Part shown: positions 16,784 through 25,913 of the stretch, one piece after another | Position numbering within the stretch: position 1 is the stretch's first letter | Layout: each line of letters begins with the position of its first letter | Position numbers and translations under genes: made by a program | The notes under the pieces: model-generated | The model's input: only the letters and a program-made list of their open reading frames with translations | What the model was told of the DNA's origin: nothing | Databases searched by the model: none | Source of the DNA: Methyloglobulus sp. | Lineage (GTDB): Bacteria > Pseudomonadota > Gammaproteobacteria > Methylococcales > Methylomonadaceae | Direction: 5' to 3' | Assembly: GCA_013141505.1 (NCBI GenBank) | Contig: JABFQX010000018.1 | Span: 1 to 59,718, forward strand | Length of the DNA stretch: 59,718 bases

Positions 16784-17302
16784 ATGCAACCAAAGTTACA
16801 AGCGGTTCTAAATTTGATGCCTAACACCTGTCTTTGCTGTTCCAGCCTTGATTACAATCAATGTTGTGAACCGTTCCATTTCGGCGAAAAATTACCGGCA
16901 ACAGCCGAGGCCTTAATGCGTTCGCGCTATGCGGCGTATGCGTTAAATAAATCCGACTATTTGCTCGAAACCTGGGATGCGCCGACCCGTCCCAAAACAG
17001 AGAAGATTGATTTTTCCAAAGAAAAGCTGGAATGGCAACGTTTGGAGATTGTCGATACTAAAAAAGGCGGGCAATCGGACAGCAAAGGCATTGTCGAATT
17101 TAAAGCGTTTTATCTGGAAAACGGTGAGCCGCACATGCTGCATGAAGTCAGCCGATTTGTTAAAACCAATGGCCGCTGGCTATATGTGGACGGCGTAGTC
17201 AAGAAAGTCGGCAAGATAATACAGCAATCTAACCAAGGCAAAAATGCCCCTTGTACGTGCGGCAGTGGCAAGAAATTTAAGCGCTGCTGTGGGCTGGATT
17301 GA
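16784..17302 (+). CDS. ychJ: YchJ family SEC-C motif protein
   Basis: 172 residues. An N-terminal cysteine motif (CLCCSSLDYNQCC) and a C-terminal SEC-C zinc-binding motif (CTCGSGKKFKRCC) flank an NTF2-like domain with RYAAYALNKSDYLLETW. This matches the UPF0225/YchJ family. AAGG lies 8 bases before the first ATG; a second ATG at 16817 would remove 11 residues but keep all cysteines. Function in bacteria is not established. Confidence 0.88.
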   Translation: MQPKLQAVLNLMPNTCLCCSSLDYNQCCEPFHFGEKLPATAEALMRSRYAAYALNKSDYLLETWDAPTRPKTEKIDFSKEKLEWQRLEIVDTKKGGQSDSKGIVEFKAFYLENGEPHMLHEVSRFVKTNGRWLYVDGVVKKVGKIIQQSNQGKNAPCTCGSGKKFKRCCGLD

Positions 17303-17411
17303 TATTTTTTACTAAAATACCAGTAATTATAGCAACTTACCTTCATTTCAACCGAATCAGATACTGGTTTTTGAGCCTAAATACATCCTGAAATTAATCT
17401 AGCCACAAACC

Positions 17412-17534
17412 AAAAGTCTTTCATGGTTATATACAAGTTGCAGGTTGAACGGAATTTATTTCAACCAACACGTTGATATGACTACAAGTCAATTTAAGTA
17501 ACCTGTGTTTTGTATATAGCCATGAAGTCTTTTT
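17412..17534. repeat. Imperfect inverted-repeat element of about 120 bp
   Basis: The left end AAAAGTCTTTCATGGTTATA reappears inverted at the right end (AACCTGTGTTTTGTATATA followed by CCATGAAG), with mismatches. Size and arrangement suggest a small non-autonomous element or its relic. No second copy is seen in the window. Confidence 0.4.
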
Positions 17535-17581
17535 TCAATATTCCCAACGTGCGCTATCGGTCATGCGATCAAAGCCATTCA

Positions 17582-17619
17582 TTTTTAAAAAGTGGGTGAA
17601 ATCCCCCACTTTTTAAAAA
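17582..17619. repeat. 15-bp perfect hairpin
   Basis: TTTTTAAAAAGTGGG and CCCACTTTTTAAAAA pair perfectly around an 8-nt loop. The T-run in the right arm makes it terminator-like for a plus-strand transcript such as ychJ, 280 bases upstream. Confidence 0.75.
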
Positions 17620-17658
17620 ACCATATCCTCTGAAATGCCCGTCTGATGTGGCTTCCAT

Positions 17659-17709
17659 AAAAAAGTGGGTTATATGACCCACTTACTGGGTCATATAACC
17701 CACTTTTTT
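17659..17709. repeat. 23-bp perfect hairpin with A/T-rich base
   Basis: Two 23-base arms, 17659-17681 and 17687-17709, are exact reverse complements around a CTTAC loop. The outer part (AAAAAAGTGGG...CCCACTTTTTT) repeats the stem motif of the hairpin at 17582. It ends 56 bases before the sigma-54 promoter, so it may insulate that promoter from upstream transcription. Confidence 0.85.
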
Positions 17710-17765
17710 CCGAACATTTCTGTTCAAAAAATAAAAAATCTTTAATTAATAAGTACATATAAGAT

Positions 17766-17781
17766 TGGCACTGTATTTGCT
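17766..17781 (+). promoter_or_regulatory. Sigma-54 (RpoN) promoter of the corA-like operon
   Basis: TGGCAC-N5-TTGCT matches the -24/-12 consensus (TGGCAC-N5-TTGCW) exactly, on the correct strand, 103 bases before the start codon. Sigma-54 promoters need an enhancer-binding activator, whose sites would lie upstream. The copper-repressed mmoX promoter of methanotrophs is also sigma-54 dependent, which makes the assignment attractive. Confidence 0.8.
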
Positions 17782-17883
17782 TAAATAATAGTGTCAAATG
17801 ATATTTTTGTAAGCCTCAAATTACATTGTGTTTACCACTCATTTGACAGTAACTTTAATTATGACGACAGAGGAGTCAACTAA

Positions 17884-18615
17884 ATGAACAAATCTCACTT
17901 TAAGGGCAAGCTATCTACAATCAGCGCAGTCAGCTTATTAACGCTTTCATTAGGCGTTAGCTTGTCAGCTACGGCTGGTACGGTAATGTACGCAGATCCT
18001 ACGCCGGCCGGCCCGACTTACCCTGGCTGCGCCATAAATGACGCGCCAACGGGGGCTGATGGTGGTATTAGCTATGAATGGACAGTCACACTGGGAAAGA
18101 AAGATTCGGCAAGTTTCGTCAACCATGTTGGTGCCAAAAGTTTTAACGAACCACCTCCTGCTTACGAACCGCCAGAAACCGGCTGGACACACACCTCAAA
18201 CTGGGTTGCCCTTGAGCTGACTAAGCACACTAAGTTACGCATTCAAGTTGATCGTCAAGAAGGCGTGCCATTCACCAGCGGTACCAGCATCGCTACCGCG
18301 CGTAATATGTTAGTGCCGGCGCTTTCTGTTTATAAAGGCTGGGATGACACGAGTTGCGAAGATCACCGTTACAACACGGCTGGCAATGTTGATTGGTCAA
18401 CCATTCAATTCATTGGCAATCAACTGAATACCCAAGGTAAGTCGGTTGCGGTTTATTCCATCGAGCTGGATGCAGGCAAATATAGTATTGCTATTGGCGG
18501 CAGCCCAGCTGTGCTAGGTACTTACCCCGCAGGCACTTGTGATGTCGCTGATCCGGTTTGTTACAAGTATACCGGAAGGCACGGTTATCGGGTTCAGATG
18601 AAGACCGAAGGTTAA
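17884..18615 (+). CDS. CorA/MopE-like secreted copper-binding protein
   Basis: 243 residues with a clear signal peptide ending at SATA|GTVMY (about residue 31). Residues W101-T-H103 form a W-x-H motif; in MopE and M. album CorA a tryptophan oxidised to kynurenine and a histidine two residues on bind copper. H161 and H233 (GRHGYRVQM) are candidates for the third ligand. Four cysteines (C49, C158, C219, C226) could form disulfides. It is followed by a dihaem peroxidase, as are CorA and MopE. Good ribosome-binding site (GAGGAG). Expression is probably sigma-54 dependent and, by analogy, copper-repressed. The family call rests on motif, size, export and neighbour, not on alignment. It is not the CorA magnesium channel. 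Confidence 0.7.
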   Translation: MNKSHFKGKLSTISAVSLLTLSLGVSLSATAGTVMYADPTPAGPTYPGCAINDAPTGADGGISYEWTVTLGKKDSASFVNHVGAKSFNEPPPAYEPPETGWTHTSNWVALELTKHTKLRIQVDRQEGVPFTSGTSIATARNMLVPALSVYKGWDDTSCEDHRYNTAGNVDWSTIQFIGNQLNTQGKSVAVYSIELDAGKYSIAIGGSPAVLGTYPAGTCDVADPVCYKYTGRHGYRVQMKTEG

Positions 18616-18699
18616 AGTCAACTTTAAACTGACTTCAACCAATAGGGACAACCCATGTCATGGATGACATTTTCAATCTTCAATTAGTAGAGAAAAAAC

Positions 18700-19089
18700 G
18701 TGAAACTTTTAGTACTCCCTGCTTTAGCTTTATTACTAACTGCAAAAGCCTACGCAACTGATAAATTTTGTACCATTAACGATATGAATGGACGCTGGAC
18801 AGCTTACCAGGGCGCGGTGTTAGTCAATCCCCATACCGGCATCTGTGATTTCAAAGTCAGCAACGGCCTGGCGCAAGGCACCTGCGATTTCAGCACTGGC
18901 TTCAAGGGGCCATTTCAAGGTGAAGTTATTGTCAATAAAGATTGTTCAGTCAATTTTGATATGGATTTCGCCCCGGTTCCTGTGGTTTCCAAGTTCCAAA
19001 TCCAGTTGCATAAAGACAAACAATCGTTCGTCGGGCGCTGGGCAAATAACCATGACGTTATTGGTGTGACTAACGCGGTAAAGCGTTAA
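18700..19089 (+). CDS. Small secreted protein between corA-like gene and peroxidase
   Basis: 129 residues from a GTG start; a signal peptide (MKLLVLPALALLLTAKAYA) supports that start. The mature part has C24, C49, C62 and C82, which could form two disulfides, and repeated aromatic/Gly strands (GRWTAYQGAV, FVGRWANNHDVIGV), suggesting a small beta-barrel. I do not recognise a family. Position between the corA-like gene and the dihaem peroxidase suggests a role in the same copper-related surface system. A weak terminator follows, so the downstream gene may be partly uncoupled. Confidence 0.72.
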   Translation: MKLLVLPALALLLTAKAYATDKFCTINDMNGRWTAYQGAVLVNPHTGICDFKVSNGLAQGTCDFSTGFKGPFQGEVIVNKDCSVNFDMDFAPVPVVSKFQIQLHKDKQSFVGRWANNHDVIGVTNAVKR

Positions 19090-19099
19090 CCCCAGACGC

Positions 19100-19128
19100 A
19101 AAAGCAGTATAGGACGGTGCTGCTTTTT
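19100..19128 (+). terminator. Possible weak terminator
   Basis: AAAAGCAG pairs with CTGCTTTT around a 12-nt loop and runs into T residues. The stem is short, so read-through into the peroxidase gene is likely. Confidence 0.5.
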
Positions 19129-19274
19129 ATCAGGATACGCTTATGGTTTTTCAAAATATCGTAGGTATTAATTTTTGGTAAAAAGAAATTTGAAGCCCAT
19201 GGACGGGCTTATTTGCACGACCCCAACAATAATAAAAAGTGATTGTTAACTTATCAAAATTCCAAGAGGACTTT

Positions 19275-21143
19275 ATGGCTCGTTCTATCTTACTCATCAG
19301 TTTCTTGCTGCTAACATCATTGTTAGCTATAACTGCCGCGCAAGCTGCAGACCCTGACCGTCCACCTTCGTTAAAGACTATTACCGTACCAGAACCGAGC
19401 AATTTAGCTGATTTCGTCAAAGATAGGCAACAAGCTATCGCTTTGGGCAAAGCCTTATTTTGGGAGATGCGCGTGGGCAGTGATGGTATCACTGCCTGTG
19501 CCAGTTGCCATTTTAATGCGGGTGCAGACAGCCGCTCCCTTAACCAGGTTAATCCAGGTTCGACCAGGGTACACGTAGACGGTTCGCCTGATCCGGATCT
19601 TACATTTGATTTTGGTCCGAACCGTCAATTGCTGGTCAGTGATTTCCCCTTCCGGCAATTAAGCGATAGCCTTGATCGCAGTTCTGCCCCGTTGTTTGAT
19701 TCTAATGATATTGTTTCATCCCAAGGCATATTTGCCGGTGATTTCATCGTGGCCGAACCCGGCAAGAGCAAGGATAAGGTTAGGTTTAAAACCGATGCAG
19801 ATGGCTTTTTGTTCGGCAACCTAAATTTGCGCCGTGCCGGTCAACGTAATGCGCCCAGCGTCATTAATTCCGTGTTTAATTTCCGCAACTTTTTTGATGG
19901 TCGCGCGCAAAATAATTTCAATGGTGTCAACAATTGGGGTGTTCGCGACCCCAACGCAAAAGTGTTCAAGGCATTGACGCCAGCGCAGGTCGAAGCTGTG
20001 CAAATAAGCCTCAATAATTCCAGTTTGGCTTCTCAGGCAGTGGCTCCGCCATTAAGCGACCGCGAGATGAGCGCATCGGGTCGGATATTTCCCAATATTG
20101 GGCATAAATTGTTAAGGATGAGTCCACTTGCCTTACAACAAGTGCATAACACCGACAGTGTGTTGGGTAGTCTTAGCCGCTATCCACAAAGGGGTTTGAA
20201 TGTGCGTTCTTACACTGACATGGTGAAGGCGGCGTTCCAGTCACAATGGTGGAATTCGGCCAAAATGATTCGGGCGAAACCGAACCAACCCATAACGGTT
20301 ATTGACCAACGAGACCATCAAGACGGCGATTATAGTTTGATGGAATACAATTTTTCCCTGTTCTTCGGGTTAGCTATCCAACTGTATGAATCTACCCTCG
20401 TGGCGGATGACACGCCATATGACCGCTTCATGCTGGGCGATGCCAATGCGGTAAGTGAAGCTGCCGTTCGTGGTGTTGACCTGTTCCGTAGCCAAGCTCG
20501 TGGGCGTTGCATCAATTGCCATGAAGGTGCGGAATTGACGGGTGCTTCGGTTACCCGCGTGACTGCCAGCCCACTTAGGATCAGGGAGGAGCAAGTTTTC
20601 GACCGTGGCTTTAATAATATCGGTGTTCGCGCTTCCAGTGATGATATTGGCATAGGCGGCACTGACCCGTTCGGTAATCCTCTGGCGAACATTCGCCGCA
20701 CCGCAACCGTACCACTCTGCGCCAACGGCTTGCCTTGCCCGGTTATAGCGGATGGTTTTATGAAAGTGCCTGGGCTACGGAATGTCGAACTGACCGCGCC
20801 GTATTTCCACAATGGCGGTACGTTATCGTTGAAGGGTGTGCTTGATTTTTACAGTCGTGGCGGTGATTTCGCCAAACTGGAACAACTCGATGGTTCAGAA
20901 ATCGCGCCATTGAACATATTGATGAACAATGATCAGGAAAAAGCTGATCTGGAAGCCTTCTTATTGGCATTGACTGATGAACGGGTGCGCCAACAGAAAG
21001 CACCTTTCGATCATCCTCAGCTTTTTGTCACTAATGGGCATAAGCTAGAGAACGGTGGCACCGGCAATGCCAAAGACAAACTCCTGGAAATCAAGGCAGT
21101 CGGTCGTGAGGGTGGGTTGCCACTGAGACAGTTTATGCAGTAA
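19275..21143 (+). CDS. Secreted dihaem cytochrome c peroxidase, MauG/CorB/SACCP type
   Basis: 622 residues from the ATG with an AGAGGA ribosome-binding site; a GTG start 36 bases upstream is open but would spoil the signal peptide (MARSILLISFLLLTSLLAITAAQA). Two haem motifs are present, CASCH (C75-H79) and CINCH (C412-H416), each starting one half of a bacterial dihaem peroxidase/MauG fold. The C-terminal half has FMKVPGLRNVELTAPYFHNGG, typical of the family. In M. album and M. capsulatus the homologue lies next to CorA or MopE and may oxidise the tryptophan to kynurenine; that role is hypothesis here. The protein is longer than classic CcpA (about 340 residues), as expected for the SACCP group. 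Confidence 0.85.
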   Translation: MARSILLISFLLLTSLLAITAAQAADPDRPPSLKTITVPEPSNLADFVKDRQQAIALGKALFWEMRVGSDGITACASCHFNAGADSRSLNQVNPGSTRVHVDGSPDPDLTFDFGPNRQLLVSDFPFRQLSDSLDRSSAPLFDSNDIVSSQGIFAGDFIVAEPGKSKDKVRFKTDADGFLFGNLNLRRAGQRNAPSVINSVFNFRNFFDGRAQNNFNGVNNWGVRDPNAKVFKALTPAQVEAVQISLNNSSLASQAVAPPLSDREMSASGRIFPNIGHKLLRMSPLALQQVHNTDSVLGSLSRYPQRGLNVRSYTDMVKAAFQSQWWNSAKMIRAKPNQPITVIDQRDHQDGDYSLMEYNFSLFFGLAIQLYESTLVADDTPYDRFMLGDANAVSEAAVRGVDLFRSQARGRCINCHEGAELTGASVTRVTASPLRIREEQVFDRGFNNIGVRASSDDIGIGGTDPFGNPLANIRRTATVPLCANGLPCPVIADGFMKVPGLRNVELTAPYFHNGGTLSLKGVLDFYSRGGDFAKLEQLDGSEIAPLNILMNNDQEKADLEAFLLALTDERVRQQKAPFDHPQLFVTNGHKLENGGTGNAKDKLLEIKAVGREGGLPLRQFMQ

Positions 21144-21157
21144 AAACCGTGTTGTTA

Positions 21158-21204
21158 CCTGGTGTGGCAGGATTGGTGTTGAATGCCAATCCTGCCACAC
21201 CAGG
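21158..21204. terminator. 19-bp perfect palindromic hairpin after the peroxidase gene
   Basis: CCTGGTGTGGCAGGATTGG pairs perfectly with its reverse complement around a 9-nt loop, 15 bases after the stop codon. Only three T residues follow, so it may act as an mRNA 3'-stabiliser or as a sequence-specific element as much as a terminator. Confidence 0.65.
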
Positions 21205-21380
21205 TTTGCGGCAGAAAAGGCAAGATTGAAATCAATAAATAGAGTTATATCTCCTGCTCTGGGTTCTTTCTCGGTGGGAAAGAAATTATTAGCGTTTAAA
21301 ATCAAACTATTAGCCATATAATCATTTGTCCGGTGACAGATAGATGTGGGCTCAGCTAGAGAACACAACCAAGACTGCTA

Positions 21381-21386
21381 TATAAT
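21381..21386 (+). promoter_or_regulatory. Likely -10 box for mfd
   Basis: A perfect TATAAT lies about 105 bases before the mfd ATG. No good -35 hexamer is visible 16-18 bases upstream, so the call is tentative. Confidence 0.35.
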
Positions 21387-21490
21387 CCGCACTGAGTATC
21401 CAATACGCATTTGGCACTCAATATTGATATATAACCGGCTTGTTACATTCAAACCGGTCACCTTCCTAAATTCCGCTGTTAATCGATTCA

Positions 21491-24400
21491 ATGGCTAGTA
21501 TTACAATTGCTTCTCCCGAAACTCCCCTAACAATCAATAATCCACTCACTTGGTCAGGCTTGACGGGTTGTGGTGATTCATTGGCATTGGCTTCGGCTAT
21601 TAACAATGAAAACCGCGTGTTTGTGGTGGTCACGCCCGATAATCAGACTGCGCTAAGGTTAGAGCATGAGTTAGCGTTCTTTTTGCAGGACGAATATCCT
21701 ATTCTGCATTTTCCCGATTGGGAAACGCTGCCTTACGATGTTTTTTCTCCATTGCCGGAGATTATTTCCGAACGGCTCAAAACCTTGGCGTTATTACCGC
21801 AAGTTAAACGCGGCGCGTTGGTAGTTTCAGTGACGACCTTAATGCATCGCTTGGCACCGAGAGAGCATGTCCTTGCCAACAGTTTTGCGGTGAAGATCGG
21901 TGAGGATTTCAATCTGGAATTAAACCGGATCAAGCTGGAAAGCGTCGGTTACCAATGCGTATCTCAGGTTTATCAACATGGTGAGTTTGCCGTTAGAGGT
22001 TCGATTGTCGATCTATTCCCGATGGGCAGTAAAGTGCCTTTCCGTATTGAATTATTTGACGAGGAAATTGAATCTATCCGCACGTTTGATCCGGAAACTC
22101 AACGGTCTTTGGAGCTGTGTAAGGAGATCCAGTTATTTCCAGCCCGCGAATTTCCGTTTACCGACGAAGCTATCAAACATTTTCGGCAAGCCTTCAGGGA
22201 GTATTTCCCAGAAACGTCACCTAAAAACGTATTGTATGTCGATGTTAGTAAAGGTATTACACCGAGCGGGATTGAATATTATTTGCCACTGTTTGTAGAG
22301 CAAACTGCAACTTTATTCGATTACCTGCCTGCTTCTGCGGTAATGGTAACAGCCGAGACTTTTGACCAAACCGCTAAGGCGTTTTATGGCGAAGCAGAAG
22401 ACCGTTTCCAGCAACGTAAATATGATGTTGACCGGCCATTGCTTGCACCCAATCTGTTGTTTTTATCAGCGCAAGAAGTCGCGCAAAAAACGGAAAAATT
22501 TGCCCGTATTACCGTCGATAACACAAAATCAAATGATAGCCGTGCATTTAAATGCCTGGATTTGCCCGACTTAACTATTGATGCAAAACTATCCGAACCA
22601 GCCCAACGCCTACAGCAGTTTGTAAAAGAATCTAATGGCAAAATCCTCTTTGTCGCTGAGTCTGCCGGACGCAGGGAAGCCTTAATCGACAAATTAAGGC
22701 AAATCAAAATTCTTGTTAAGCCGATAGAAAGTTGGCAGGCTTTTTTGGCCGATGATATTTCGCTTGGTATTACCGTGGCACCGATGGATCATGGTGTATG
22801 GCTAGAAAATCCGGCCATCGTTATCATCACCGAAAGTTTGCTTTCCGGTGAAAAAATCCAGCAACGTCGTAGGCGTAGACGTTCAGCCGCACACGAGCTT
22901 GAAAACATCGTCAATAATCTGAATGAGTTGACGATAGGGTCGCCGGTTGTACATCAAGAACATGGTGTAGGCCGTTACCTAGGTTTGCATACAATAACAG
23001 TCGGCGGTATACCAGCTGAGTTTTTAGCATTGGAATATGCCGGTGGTGACAAGCTTTACGTACCGGTGTCGTCATTGCATGTGATAGGGCGATATACCGG
23101 TGTCAGCCCGGAAAATGCACCGTTACATAAGCTGGGCGGTGACCAATGGACGAAAGCCAAGAAAAAAGCCATCGGGCGAATTAGGGATGTTGCGGCTGAA
23201 TTGCTGGAAATTCAGGCTAAACGGGCTGTGCAAAAAGGCCATGCCTTTGCTGTGCAAGATGCCGAATATATCACCTTTGCCGATGCGTTTCCGTTTGAGG
23301 AAACGCCAGACCAGCAAACCGCCATTGAAGCGATCTTGGAAGATATGGCCAGCCCGCAACCGATGGACAGGGTGGTGTGCGGCGATGTCGGCTTCGGCAA
23401 AACCGAAGTCGCCATGCGGGCTGCCTTTATTGCCGCGCAAAGCGGAAAGCAGGTCGCGGTGTTGGTGCCGACCACGTTGCTGGCGCAACAGCATTACCAA
23501 AACTTTCGTGACCGTTTTGCCGATTGGCCGGTGCGAGTTGAAGTGCTGTCACGGTTTGTGTCAGCCAAACAGCAAAAACAAATTACCGAAGATTTGGAGC
23601 AGGGCAAGGTGGATATTGTCATCGGAACCCATAAGCTGTTATCCAAGGATTTGCGTTATAAAGCATTGGGTTTGGTGGTTATCGACGAAGAACACCGTTT
23701 TGGCGTTACCCAAAAAGAACACTTCAAAAAAATGCGGCATACCTTGGATATGCTGACCTTAACTGCAACGCCCATTCCCAGGACGCTCAATATGGCTTTA
23801 TCGGGACTTCGCGATATTTCCATTATCGCAACGCCGCCGCCTAACCGTCATGCTATCAAAACCTTTATCAGCGAATGGGTCGATGCGCAAATCAAGGAAG
23901 CCTGTCAGCGGGAAATCAAGCGCGGCGGTCAGGTGTTTTTCCTGCATAATGATGTTAAATCGATGGGGAAAATGGCAGATGAATTGGGGAGCCTTATCCC
24001 TGAGTCTCGGATAGCGATTGCCCACGGGCAAATGGCAGAACGGGACCTTGAGCAAATCATGATGGATTTTTATCATCAGCGTTTTAATCTGTTGTTGTGT
24101 TCCACCATTATCGAAAGCGGGATTGACATACCCAGCGCCAACACCATCATTATCAATCGTGCCGACAAACTGGGCTTGGCGCAGTTACATCAATTGCGGG
24201 GCAGGGTGGGGCGTTCGCATCACCGTGCTTATGCGTATTTCGTCGTGCCACCCAAAGCCTTAATGAGCAGCGATGCAGTAAAACGCTTGGAAGCGGTGGA
24301 AAAATCCGGCGATTTAGGCGCAGGTTTTATGCTGTCGTCACATGATATGGAAATCCGTGGTGCAGGTGAGTTATTGGGCGACGAGCAAAGTGGGCAAATT

Positions 24401-24946
24401 CAGGAAATCGGTTTCACCTTATACACCGAATTGTTGGAACGCGCCGTTAATGCGCTGAAATCAGGAAAGATACCAGAGCTGGAAGCACCAATGGATTACG
24501 GCCCGGAAGTGGAACTACAAGCAGCAGCATTAATTCCTGAAGATTATCTGCCCGACATTCATGCCCGCCTGGTACTGTATAAACGTATCGCCAACACCGA
24601 AACCCAGGAAGACTTACGCGAATTGCAGATAGAAATGATCGACCGTTTCGGGTTGTTGCCGGAACCGGTAAAAACCCTGTTCAGCGTCACGGAATTGAAA
24701 CAACAAGCGGAAAAGCTGGGTGTAAAGAAAATAGACGCGAATGCTGGCGGCGGACGTATCGTCTTTACGGCAAATCCTACACTTAATACCGAACAGTTGA
24801 TTAAATTGATCCAAACTGAGGCGCAATGTTACAAGTTTGACGGCGCTGATAAGTTAAGGTTTGTCAAATCATTTACCGACATAGAACAAAAACTTGAGTT
24901 TATCCGCGCGTTATTGAGAAAGTTAATGCCGGAAACAGCCGCTTGA
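21491..24946 (+). CDS. mfd: Transcription-repair coupling factor Mfd
   Basis: 1151 residues, the usual length. N-terminal UvrB-homology modules (to about residue 350) include DEYPILHFPDWETLPYD; the RNA-polymerase interaction domain follows (VVHQEHGVGRYLGL, about residues 485-560). The RecG-like translocase has Walker A GDVGFGKTE (near residue 635), the DEEH box (near 731), LTATPIPRTL and SGIDIPSANT. The C-terminal TRCF domain ends the protein. Mfd displaces stalled RNA polymerase and recruits UvrA to lesions. Single-gene unit by spacing. Confidence 0.98.
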   Translation: MASITIASPETPLTINNPLTWSGLTGCGDSLALASAINNENRVFVVVTPDNQTALRLEHELAFFLQDEYPILHFPDWETLPYDVFSPLPEIISERLKTLALLPQVKRGALVVSVTTLMHRLAPREHVLANSFAVKIGEDFNLELNRIKLESVGYQCVSQVYQHGEFAVRGSIVDLFPMGSKVPFRIELFDEEIESIRTFDPETQRSLELCKEIQLFPAREFPFTDEAIKHFRQAFREYFPETSPKNVLYVDVSKGITPSGIEYYLPLFVEQTATLFDYLPASAVMVTAETFDQTAKAFYGEAEDRFQQRKYDVDRPLLAPNLLFLSAQEVAQKTEKFARITVDNTKSNDSRAFKCLDLPDLTIDAKLSEPAQRLQQFVKESNGKILFVAESAGRREALIDKLRQIKILVKPIESWQAFLADDISLGITVAPMDHGVWLENPAIVIITESLLSGEKIQQRRRRRRSAAHELENIVNNLNELTIGSPVVHQEHGVGRYLGLHTITVGGIPAEFLALEYAGGDKLYVPVSSLHVIGRYTGVSPENAPLHKLGGDQWTKAKKKAIGRIRDVAAELLEIQAKRAVQKGHAFAVQDAEYITFADAFPFEETPDQQTAIEAILEDMASPQPMDRVVCGDVGFGKTEVAMRAAFIAAQSGKQVAVLVPTTLLAQQHYQNFRDRFADWPVRVEVLSRFVSAKQQKQITEDLEQGKVDIVIGTHKLLSKDLRYKALGLVVIDEEHRFGVTQKEHFKKMRHTLDMLTLTATPIPRTLNMALSGLRDISIIATPPPNRHAIKTFISEWVDAQIKEACQREIKRGGQVFFLHNDVKSMGKMADELGSLIPESRIAIAHGQMAERDLEQIMMDFYHQRFNLLLCSTIIESGIDIPSANTIIINRADKLGLAQLHQLRGRVGRSHHRAYAYFVVPPKALMSSDAVKRLEAVEKSGDLGAGFMLSSHDMEIRGAGELLGDEQSGQIQEIGFTLYTELLERAVNALKSGKIPELEAPMDYGPEVELQAAALIPEDYLPDIHARLVLYKRIANTETQEDLRELQIEMIDRFGLLPEPVKTLFSVTELKQQAEKLGVKKIDANAGGGRIVFTANPTLNTEQLIKLIQTEAQCYKFDGADKLRFVKSFTDIEQKLEFIRALLRKLMPETAA

Positions 24947-25107
24947 AGTCTCCGGGTGGGATGGGATTACTCTTTTGCCGAAATGGAAGCGAAACTGGTG
25001 TTTATTGGCAATTGGTTAAAAAGTCTAACATGCTGAAATTTAATATGATATGTTCTAAGAAGAATGTATTTAACTGATAGAAAATTAGTCCAAAGAAGTT
25101 TTAACCT

Positions 25108-25181
25108 CCCTTTGGCTTCGCTCAGGGAGCTTTTTGAAAGTTATCGTGTTTCGATTAAGTTCCCTGAGCGAAGCCGAAGGG
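25108..25181. repeat. Family A palindromic core without outer ends
   Basis: CCCTTTGGCTTCGCTCAGGGA and its near reverse complement (from 25161) flank about 32 bases. The core matches that inside the MITEs at 9521 and 28866, but the GATCCGG ends are missing. It fills the gap between mfd and 25284; the rest of 24947-25283 shows nothing else. Confidence 0.7.
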
Positions 25182-25283
25182 ATCAACGCTCCTGCCTCAG
25201 GAAATGCAAGATTCAAACATCAAAAAGCCAAATCAATAGCCTAACTGTTATCCAGTTATTCCCGGGTTAAAAAACAAACAGCA

Positions 25284-25883
25284 ATGACCGCACCCAACAA
25301 AACCCTTATTGCAAGAAAAACCGGCCAAACCAAAGCCGACGAACTCGCACGGCTGGATAAAATTGTCGAAAACTCCTCGGAGAAAAACCGCAATTTCTTT
25401 ATCGTCTATCTCGGTCTGTTGGTTTATGTGCAGGCGATTATCTTTTCCACCACCGACCTGCAATTGCTGGTGTCTACCGATGGCTTAAAACTGCCGTTGA
25501 TCGACCTGAATGTGCCGCTGGTGGGGTTTTACGTGGTCGTACCCATCTTCGTCATCGCCCTGCATTTCAACTTTCTGCAAAATCTGGAAAGTCACCATTA
25601 CAAATTGATGCAGTGGCAAGCCGCGCACATGGGCGGCATTATCCCACGCAGCCGTATCTATCCCTTTCTGTTTAATTACGCCATTTTGGAGAAAGACGGG
25701 CAATTTCAACGCTTAGTCGGCATGGCTAATAGTTTTCTGTGTTACTACCTTGCACCGATTACCTTGGGTCTATTGCTTATCCGTTTTAGTGATCAGCAAG
25801 ATTTTATGGTCACCGCCTGGCAATATCTGTTTTTCGTATTTGATAGTTACTTGGTGTGGAAATTTGGCGTTGCCATCCGGTAA
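25284..25883 (+). CDS. N-terminal membrane portion of the broken pentapeptide-repeat gene
   Basis: 199 residues. Four predicted helices: FFIVYLGLLVYVQAIIF, VPLVGFYVVVPIFVIALHF, ANSFLCYYLAPITLGLLLI and WQYLFFVFDSYLVW. The loop with HHYKLMQWQAAHMGG and PRSRIYPFLFNYAI is probably cytoplasmic or interfacial. The ATG is the natural start of the composite gene. If the fragment is still made it would be an orphan membrane protein. No named family. Confidence 0.6.
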   Translation: MTAPNKTLIARKTGQTKADELARLDKIVENSSEKNRNFFIVYLGLLVYVQAIIFSTTDLQLLVSTDGLKLPLIDLNVPLVGFYVVVPIFVIALHFNFLQNLESHHYKLMQWQAAHMGGIIPRSRIYPFLFNYAILEKDGQFQRLVGMANSFLCYYLAPITLGLLLIRFSDQQDFMVTAWQYLFFVFDSYLVWKFGVAIR

Positions 25884-25913
25884 AATGAACAATCTAAGGA
25901 AATTCTGAACAAG

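Noticed and set aside
17884-18615. Magnesium/cobalt channel CorA
   Set aside because: The similarity is in name only: this protein is secreted, lacks membrane helices and the GMN motif.
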